DNA of 64,000 nt from Saussurea involucrata (lineage: Eukaryota; Streptophyta; Magnoliopsida; Asterales; Asteraceae): assembly GCA_033807775.1 (NCBI GenBank), contig CM066318.1:81967379-82031378 (forward strand), given 5' to 3'. The position numbers and the translations under genes were made by a program. The notes under the pieces were generated by a model. It was not told the origin of the DNA. It was given only the letters and a program-made list of their open reading frames with translations, and searched no databases. Numbering within the stretch: position 1 is the first letter of the stretch; each line of letters starts with the position of its first letter. Shown piece after piece: positions 57,401 through 64,000 of this stretch.

Positions 57401-57737
57401 AGCTGAAGCTGAATATGTAGCCGCTGGAAGCTGTTGTTCTCAAGTCTTGTGGATGAGAAATCAGCTACTAGACTATGATCTTCAGCTCTCCAAAATTCCA
57501 ATCTATTGCGAGAGCACAAGTGCCATCGCTATAGCAAACAATCCAGTGCTACACTCAAAGACAAAACACATAGAAATCAGATATCATTTTATCAGAGATC
57601 ATGTGATGAATGGTGATATAGAACTTCATTTTATCCCAACTGATTATCAGTTAGCTGATTTATTTACCAAACCTCTTGATGAGACAAGATTCAACTTTCT
57701 CATCAGCGAGCTTGGAATGCTGAACTTTGAAGGGTAA
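54459..57737 (+). CDS. pol: Copia D Pol polyprotein (protease, integrase, RT, RNase H)
   Basis: This is a 1,092-codon open frame with every copia pol domain. Protease: W-Y-L-D-S-G-C-S near residue 9. GAG-pre-integrase: H-K-R-L-S-H-L near 138 and C-S-A-C near 172. Integrase catalytic triad: Asp near 203 (H-M-D-L-F-G-P), Asp near 266 (S-D-H-G-T-E-F) and Glu near 302 (G-V-A-E-R). Reverse transcriptase from about 600, catalytic Y-V-D-D near 778. RNase H from about 940 (A-Y-S-D-S-D-F-A-G-C) with D-V/I-x-Y-H-F near 1045. All key residues are present, so it may be functional. The start is unclear because the frame follows gag's stop codon; it may be made only as a Gag-Pol fusion. Confidence 0.95.
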   Translation: MQVKKGIWYLDSGCSRHMTGKKNLLAEYKEEKGPSVTFGGNGKGHTRGYGVLSNGTTSFRRVAYVEGLKHNLLSISQLCDMDNKVIFTKESCFVSDKKEKIALSGYRLENVYVINMDSTTTENSCFFSKASSDVNWLWHKRLSHLNFKTLNTLSSKELVTGLPQHSYAKESLCSACEKGKQTKASFKSKQVSSVSSPLQLLHMDLFGPVNKQSIAGKKYTLVIVDEFSRYTWVMFLRSKSDTPEELITFVRKMETLNNMIVRSIRSDHGTEFKNSSLDSFLESKGISHNFSSVRTPQQNGVAERRNRTIIEAARSMLSDSHLPTQFWAEAVNTACFTQNRSLIVKRFKKTAYGLLHGRKPSISFLHIFGCQCFILNNRDALGKFDPKADDGIFLGYSSVSKAFRVFNRRRQTVEETIHVTFDESRSANSKPSADTEELNQWMFSHLGDSEEVPTPHAHTVENDGPPIIPDMQNSEAETSWVSAVPINTIPAVDPNVSEIPSISQQSVNEVTNANIPLLADNPEVAEASSSESPVQTESATYAPAQRWTVNHPIDQILGDPNVGIQTRRSAGNICLFVNFISLTETKKIDDALRDPNWVSAMQEELTEFERNKVWKLVRRPTDKTVIGTKWVYRNKLDEHGTVTRNKARLVAQGYRQEEGIDYDETFAPVARLESIHLFLAYAVHKNFTVYQMDVKSAFLNGKLNEEVYVEQPPGFSDPKRPGYVYKLDKALYGLKQAPRAWYDTLSTYLHIEQFERGKIDKTLFFRKVKGHIILVQLYVDDIIFGSTNPELCTRFADRMKDEYKMSMMGELTYFLGLQIKQTEKGTFINQGKYVKDMLKKFDLTESSAMKTPMAPPLTLDKDTKGVPVNVTLYRGMIGSLLYLTASRPDIMFATCLCARYQAEPKISHMKVVKRIFRYLKGTTNLGLWYHKDSGFDLTAYSDSDFAGCKMDRKSTTGGCQLLGGKLVSWTSKKQNSVSTSTAEAEYVAAGSCCSQVLWMRNQLLDYDLQLSKIPIYCESTSAIAIANNPVLHSKTKHIEIRYHFIRDHVMNGDIELHFIPTDYQLADLFTKPLDETRFNFLISELGMLNFEG

Positions 57738-58195
57738 AATCTTCAGCGGTTCACATTAATCAGCGAAAGGATAAAATCAACTCGTATAACCTATTCAATC
57801 ATCTTCTCTCTGAATAAACTTGGTTAAACTGATATCCAGGTATGTTTTCTCTCTCTGACAAACGCATGAAAATGCAAGATTTCAAAAACAAATGGATCGC
57901 TGAATATCTCTTCCTTAACAGCGATATTTTGAAAGTTCTTAAAACCTTCACTAATATCTTCTATTCAGTGCTTCATGTTTTTCAAAAGAGTCCCTGAGTT
58001 TTTCAAAACCTCAGAGACATCCTAAAAGAATGTGAAAGGACAGTTGTGACGTCATTGCAACGGATAACACCAGGCACGATTTCTTTCTGACACACGTTTG
58101 CACGTTTCGCTCAAACTTCCAATCAAATGCAAACACGTGTCCGTGTCATGATGAAAACCTTTTCCCGCTCAAGGTTTTCTCTCTCTAAAACTCCC
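57738..58195 (+). promoter_or_regulatory. Spacer and upstream region of ORF3, element D
   Basis: Non-coding. It holds several CGCTGA/TCAGCG words near the start, TGACGTCA at about 58048 (a bZIP-type palindrome), and ACACGTGT (G-box) at about 58134. These lie upstream of a TATA box and could regulate ORF3; function is inferred. Confidence 0.5.
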
Positions 58196-58712
58196 TATAT
58201 AAACAACTCTTGGTTTATATTTGTCTTTTACGCGAACATTCTTCCTCCGCAAGAAAGAAATTACTGTTGCATTTGTGCTCTCAAATCTTCAAAGAACTGT
58301 TCATCATCTTCTTCATCAAAACTTCAAGGTTAATATGTTCTTATTTTTTCAAATGCAGATAACTTGTTTCTGATCTTATCTTTGTTTTAAACAAGATCAA
58401 ACAAAAGAACTTAAAAATAAAATCATTTTCTTTCATGGTTTTATGAACACAACCATTTCATGGTTTTTCTTCAAGTTTTAAATCTAAATCTTAAACTTGT
58501 TCTTCATTCGTATCCAGTTTTTTTTGAAACTGGAATACAAGAATTTATGGGTTTTACATTTCGTTTCAAAATCATGAAAAACCCTAATCTTCATTAAGAC
58601 ATTTATGTCTGAATGAAATGGACAAAATTCGAACAATCTTAATGGAAATTCTTTCCATACTAAGACAATTCTTATTTGTTAACATCTTTGGTTGAACTGA
58701 TAATACAGAGAA
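58196..58712 (+). promoter_or_regulatory. Candidate ORF3 promoter, leader and intron, element D
   Basis: TATATAAA at 58196-58203; leader exon to 58328; donor AAG|GTTAAT at 58329; acceptor AATACAG ending 58708; ORF3 ATG at 58713. The 380-nt intron is T-rich as in plants. The same plan is seen in A. Confidence 0.55.
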
Positions 58713-61700
58713 ATGGCATCTTCAAAGATCAATGTCACCGCTGAGTCCATCTCCACTGACTCTGAAGAAGTGGACATCATCAAAGCCCCTCAGGTTAAGT
58801 TCAAGCTGGATCAACTAGATTGGACTAAGGTCAACAACCTCTCTGCGCTTCTCGAGTTTCCTCCTCGAAAGCAAGTCACACATCTGGATGATGCTGTGAA
58901 TTTCCTGAAACACTGCTGCATTTCAACAGCCCTGACCATCACACCTCCCGCAAGTCAGCTACTACTATCCCAGTTCTGGTACTCTGCCAGACACACTCAG
59001 CTACCCTCCGCCAAAGATGCATCCAAAACCATCGATTGCATACTCAGCGATACTGAGTATGGTACAATTAAGATAACCCCCGCTATCATACGAAAAGCCC
59101 TGAACTTTCCCAATGCCACCAAAGAAAAACCCTTCGTTCCATTCCCTGACCATAAGAAGCAAGCTGACAGAGATGCCATCATTGCTTTTCTCGACACAAT
59201 GGGTTACATCTGGGACATTGGAAGGGACAAGAAGCCCGAGAAGAAGCTGACGCTGATAAAGAAGTCCAAAATGCCCAGCGAGATGAATTTCATCTTCGCT
59301 CACCTGATCAGCTGCATGACAGCGAAGTCCGGCTCTTCCGATCAAGCCGCACAACCTACGCAAGCTATGGGATACGCACTGCTGAAAGGTCTAAACATTG
59401 ACTGGGCCTCTATTATATATGATGACCTAGTACAACGCGTGGATTCTGCCGCTGACCGACCAGCATGGGTTCCTTACCCAAGATTCATCAGCGCCATCTT
59501 CCAATATGGCCTGAAGGACAGCTATCCTGAAGAGGGTGACCTGAAACTTTCTCAGGTTGGCTCTAAGGTGCTCGATTTCAAACCTGTCGATAATGAGGTA
59601 CGTCTCTCTACCCTTCTCTCTCTTCTTAACCCCAATTCTTCGACTTCTGTGGCTCCTTCATCGACAATACCCATCACTGATACCCCGGCCACACAATCCT
59701 CTCCTTCTAAGAAAAGGAAACCCTCTCACACCCAACTTGATTCCAAAAGGATCAAGAAAACCAAGGAGCAACCCAAGCAATTCGAAAAGCTGACGGAAAG
59801 TTCCGTGGTACGCTCTGCCACACCCGTTCAAGCCATCCCTCCAATCCAGACTTCAGCGTCTCCAAACGCTGAGGTTAGAAACTTGGAACCTACCCAACCT
59901 CCCTCAGTCTCTCAAAAGACTGATGAAGTGATTCTCAGCGATTCCAACGCTGAACTCAGTACCCGAACCCCTTTCTTATCCTTCGCTTCTCCCCCCACTC
60001 CCTTGGACACTCCTCCAAAGAACACTGGAGATGCCATCATTCCAGAAGCCACCGCTGACGCTTCTCAATGAATGATGAAGACAGGACCTGCGGAGATCAC
60101 CATACCTCACCGAACTTTTGAGGAAGACATGGAACATTTCTCAGGAATCCGCAACTTTGACGATTTCGTCAATCCTCCTGCAGGTACAAATCAACCCATA
60201 TACACTGTAACTAAACCTGAAACTTCTGAGCTTTCCTTTGTTCACAAGTACTTATGTGTTACAGGTCCTAATTTGGGAGACATCAAAGAGTCTCTGAAAT
60301 CCGTGGAAACAAAGCTGACCGGTCTCACCACCACACTCTCCAACAACTCTACAGCTGTAACAAACGCTGGAGAAAATTTGACAAAGCTGACTACGGTGGT
60401 GGAGAAGAAAGCTTCCACAGATGACTTGAAGCAAGTTGATAAGACTCTCAGCGACTTTGCTAAGGTGCTCGCTGATATCTACACAGACTACACCTCACTC
60501 AAACAATCAGTTTCCTCCATGTCCGGCGAGGTAACAACGCTGAAGACATCGGTTGGAGCACTAGAGGGTGATATGTCTGCTATGATGACAAATGTTCAAA
60601 CTCTGTCGACTGACTTAGGCTCTGTAAAGACCGACGTTGGTTCGATGAAAACAATGATTGAAGAGCTGCTCAACAAGGCGAGAACTCCTGCTCCTGAACC
60701 TGCCCCTGCCCCTTCTTTGGAAACTTTCACAGCGGCGGATCGCAAAGAGCTAGAAAAGATCAATCCGGCTATATCTGGCCTTGAAGACAAATTAGCAGCG
60801 ATTGAAAGTTGTATTAAAATCTCTGGCCAAGAAGACAGAGAAAATACAAATGCTGAGTCTACCCATTCCTCCCCCAATCATGAGAAAGAGGGGGAGAAGA
60901 GCGCGGAACATACCGCTGAGAAGAGCGCTGAGGATCTTGAAAAGAGAGCTGAAGACCTTTCCCATGATGAATCTATCAGGGGAGAGATGAATGAAGATCT
61001 TATCGCTGGACCTCAGGGAGATGAAAACCCTGAGGGAACCGAGAAGCTTGCCTCTGTATCTGAGGGGGAGCAACTCGAAGAAGACGCTGAAGAATCCGAA
61101 GCAGAAGATGATGAAGCCATCGACATCCCTGATGATGAACCATCTTCTTCTCAAAAGAAGAATGATGATGATGATGACGAAGATGACGATGATTTCTTTA
61201 TCGTCAAACCTGCCCCAAGGATCAAAGCTCTTAAGGGAATTTCAATAAATGAACCAACAGGGGAGCGGACAAAGACAAATCCCTCAGCCTCTGGCGCTGA
61301 GAAAGGCAAAGGCAAAAGCGTCGCTGAAGATGACAATCTGATGATCTTGCTTGAAAAGCCGGTTTGTCAGGTACACTAAACATCTCTTACTCCATCCCTC
61401 CTCCACACTATAAGTTCTACTTCCCTAGCCTACACCTGAACATATTTATCTTTCTCTTTCTACCCAAGTTCTTCTACCCATGTTCTTATTTGTAAGATCG
61501 CTGTGTTTCAGCTAGTCCTCTCCCCTGTTTGAGGATGTCGCTGAAGGTTCTACTACTGCGACTTCACAAATAAAGCCAGCTGCTGCTGATGAAATAATCC
61601 CAGTCTTAGATTTGATCTCTGAGACTGATGAACCAGAAGAACAAACTCTCTCGTACAGAAACAGACCTTCCTCAGCTCCTCAAAAGCTGAGTAAAGAGGA

Positions 61701-62772
61701 TCAAAAGAGAAAAGAGGAAATAATAAAGCGATTCGAGGATCAGCGAATCATTCTAAGGCGTGATCAACTGCCTTCAGTTCCTCCTAAGTTCAAAATTTCA
61801 AAAGCTGAATACAAGGAACACCTCAGAGCTGAACGCCTCATCGCTGAAAGAAAGGAAGCTGAAGAGAAAGACAGAGAATACGCCATCAAGCTTACTCAAG
61901 AATCTGTCAAAGACCCCAAGCTAAAACGTGTTCCCATTCAAATCCAACGAAAGCTTTGGGAAGAAGCCCAGAAGATCGTGGAAAAGAATACTGAAGTTTC
62001 TCAGACCACCCTGATCTGGTGTAAAGAGAAAATCCACTTCAGATATCGTCCAGCGAAGATCAACAAGGTATTCATCTCTGGAAGAACATCTATCGGAGTA
62101 CCTATTGTTGACATCAAACTTTTCAGAGAAGATGGCCAATCCGAAGCCTTTCGCGCTGACACTGTAAAAAGGTATGGTCTCTCTGAATGGTTGGAGATGA
62201 GGTTAGCTATCCAATCGTCATAATCTAAGTACAAGGATCATTTCGAAAAGCTGATAAACAGACAGATCGACTTGATATCTTCTTGTGTGGACATTCCTCC
62301 TCTTCCTGATCTTAAGCCGAAAAGAAAAAGGGCCTCTCCAAAGAAGAAACGTCAAGATTCAAACTCAGGTCCTGTCATACGAAATGAAACTGGAATTGGT
62401 TTCTCTCGCGCTGAAGTGCTTGGTCCTGACCCTGATCTATCTGCCCTTGACATTTCTTTGCCACCATGTGAACTTTTCGTCCCTGGTAAAGTCATCAGTA
62501 AGACTTATGGAATATTCTTTCTCGACTACGACGGACGTAAATGTTTTCAACGGATCGCTGAGCTTCCAATCACTCCAATCGAACATCTCAGAGATCTCAT
62601 CTACTGGTGTGACTTCAGAAAAGACATTCAGACACGACACCTAAAACCCTTGATCTTTAAAGAAGCGCTGAACAAAAGAAAACAAGGCGTAACGGTTCCT
62701 GACTGGATGATCCCCACTGAAAAGACGACCCTTGATGAACTTCTCATTAAGGAAGAACCTTTTGAAAACTGA
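58713..62772 (+). pseudogene. ORF3 of copia D (two stops, one candidate intron)
   Basis: The best-preserved ORF3, of about 1,300 codons, has one in-frame TGA (60069-60071) and one TAA (62221-62223). The N-terminal domain (about residues 20-300) has L-L-S-Q-F-W-Y-S and L-I-S-C-M-T-A-K-S-G-S-S-D-Q followed by I-D-W-A-S-I-I-Y. Then come a Ser/Pro linker with a basic patch, a long coiled coil (about 510-670), an acidic Glu/Asp tail with E-G-E-K (nt 60888) and a Ser/Lys patch. A GTACAC...CTAG intron at 61371-61515 keeps the frame. The C-terminal domain carries L-F-R-E-D-G and F-R-A-D. No membrane segment is seen. Function unknown. Confidence 0.72.
61371..61515 (+). other. Candidate intron in ORF3 of copia D
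   Basis: Donor CAG|GTACAC and acceptor GCTAG. Reading through would stop at once (TAA at 61377); removing 145 nt restores phase into a long open frame that starts S-S-P-L-F-E-D-V-A-E-G. Confidence 0.5.
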
Positions 62773-63038
62773 TATAATCTCCTTTTTCTCTATTGTATCA
62801 GTTATCCTTCTGTACTTGTAAATTATTTCGCTTGTACTTGTAATCTTTCTGTTCTTCATTGTAACCTGATTCAATATTTTAAAGAAAGATTTCAGCGAAC
62901 GTACTTTACTCCATCAATACTGAAAAGATCCCAGAAAACAGTAAAAGGGACAAATATTTTATGAGTTCTTTTTATTCTTATGTTTTCATTAAATAGCAAT
63001 TTTCTTTGTTGCTATGTCATAATCAAATAGGGGGAGAT
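62773..63038 (+). other. Copia D 3' untranslated region and PPT
   Basis: AT-rich; ends with AATAGGGGGAGAT (63026-63038), the PPT next to the 3' LTR. Confidence 0.85.
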
Positions 63039-63854
63039 TGTTGATCCAAACCCTCAGTGATTTGATAATGACCCTCTCTTAAATACTTAGTGAAAATTGT
63101 AAGTAAACAATATGCATCAGAGTTTCACTATCGCTGATAAGTACTAAGATCTTACAGTACCGCTGATAGGAACTCTCGCTCTTTTAAGTTAAACATTCAG
63201 CGAACATTGTTCATCATTAATGCTCTGAGTCTGTTCAGTCATTATGATGATCGCTGATAAGTTAGTTGTTTACTTATGATCCCTGAAGACAAGTTTCACG
63301 TCAACAAAGGTTCTACGCTGAAGTCGAAGATCAAGCTCAAGAACCAGCGACAAGTCTCCTAATGAACTGATGCGGATCAGCGAAGACTCAGATTTGTCCA
63401 CTCAACGTGAAGTATCAAGTACAAGACTTCAGCTATCGCTGAACTTTATCATCTGCTGAATAGTAAATGATAATTGCTGAATCAACGAAAGCTGATCATG
63501 AAGTCCTCCGTACAAAGTACTTTTGTCTCAACCACCCTTGCACGACTCCGTTCAAATTGTCAGAAAAGAACCTCCGAATATCTGAAATCGTACAACCACT
63601 CTGATACTACACTATTCATCCTTACGGCTACTAAGGTTGTCAACCAAGGTCAATGACATGCAACCAACCAGCTGATGACACGTGTAAAGTATATACTGAC
63701 TTGCATTAAATGCATGCAGTATATAAAGAGATGAACTCACTTCTTTTGAAGTAACTTGCTAACTCTGGACAAGTTCATATCTCTTATCTCAAGATAGGTT
63801 ATTATTAGTAATTTCCTTATCTTTCTTAGTGCAAGAAACCTTAGTGTTCCAACA
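63039..63854 (+). repeat. Copia D 3' LTR, truncated
   Basis: Matches 50985-51797, then jumps. The last bases, TTCCAACA, could be the join between two CCAAC words of the full LTR (51793 and 51946), so a short-homology deletion of 154 bp fits. A TATATAAA promoter is present near 63719. Confidence 0.88.
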
Positions 63855-64000
63855 AAATCTCACTATGAACGACCTCACGCATTATAACAAAGTCGTAGGC
63901 ATCATAACGAAAACATGTTACCATCACAGTTACATTCCACCTTCCTTCAAGGATTGCCTCAACCATAACAACCTACTATATAGCACAAGAACTGGAACCA
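63855..64000. other. Flank right of copia D
   Basis: Short AT-rich stretch without gene. It may continue the remnant seen at 50216-50984. Confidence 0.35.

Larger units (their letters stand above)
50985..63854 (+). mobile_element. Copia element D (Sirevirus-like), nearly intact, with ORF3
   Basis: The order is 5' LTR, primer binding site, gag, pol, ORF3 with its own promoter, PPT and 3' LTR. Gag and pol are single long frames. The LTRs differ at about a dozen positions in roughly 815 aligned bases by my count. The 3' LTR lacks the last 154 bp of the 5' LTR, and the flanks (ACTAG left, AAATC right) do not match as a TSD, so the right end has been altered. Confidence 0.93.

Noticed and set aside
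17602..62772. ORF3 as an Env-like gene
   Set aside because: No signal peptide, membrane span or Cys-rich ectodomain; the proteins look soluble, acidic and coiled-coil.
50985..63854. TSD for copia D (ACTAG or AAATC)
   Set aside because: The two flanks do not match; the right end is altered, so I claim no TSD.

Overview
This window is plant nuclear DNA made almost entirely of nested LTR retrotransposons; I see no convincing host gene, tRNA, rRNA or CRISPR array. The evidence is Ty1/copia gag-pol of Sirevirus type, Ty3/gypsy elements of Tat and chromovirus type, a TRIM, primer binding sites complementary to plant initiator Met tRNA, 5-bp target-site duplications (TSDs) and plant-style introns and TATA boxes. 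The style suggests a eudicot, possibly an asterid; that is only an impression.

Layout. Positions 1 to about 600 are unassigned. Copia element A (+) runs from about 735 to 30305. Gypsy1 (+, 2396-10911, TSD AAACG) is inserted in its gag. Element B (Tat-type gypsy, -, 19163-27765, TSD GCGGA) is inserted in a third gene, 'ORF3', that lies between pol and the 3' LTR. B itself holds E, a deleted copy of its own family (22198-24761, TSD GATAC). A sits in copia element C (+, 30306-44990 visible), of which only the pol-to-ORF3 spacer, ORF3 and the 3' LTR are in the window. C's ORF3 is split by Gypsy2 (-, 36398-43969, TSD GGTCA), a gag-only relative of Gypsy1. From 44991 to 50984 lies an old gypsy element (Gypsy3, -) whose LTR is entangled with two TRIM copies. 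Copia element D (+, 50985-63854) is the best preserved, with one long gag frame, one long pol frame and an ORF3; remnant sequence follows to the end.

Main interest. All three copia elements carry the same kind of extra sense-strand gene. ORF3 has an N-terminal conserved domain, a disordered and coiled-coil middle and a C-terminal conserved domain. It has its own TATA box in all three, and candidate introns in A and D. B and E carry a different extra gene on the antisense strand, also with candidate introns and, in E, a TATA box. Each family is also rich in its own short inverted-repeat word. I suggest, as inference only, that the extra genes may encode family-specific DNA-binding or anti-silencing factors. 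Several elements (Gypsy1, Gypsy2, B) lack pol functions yet moved recently, so they must have been mobilised in trans.
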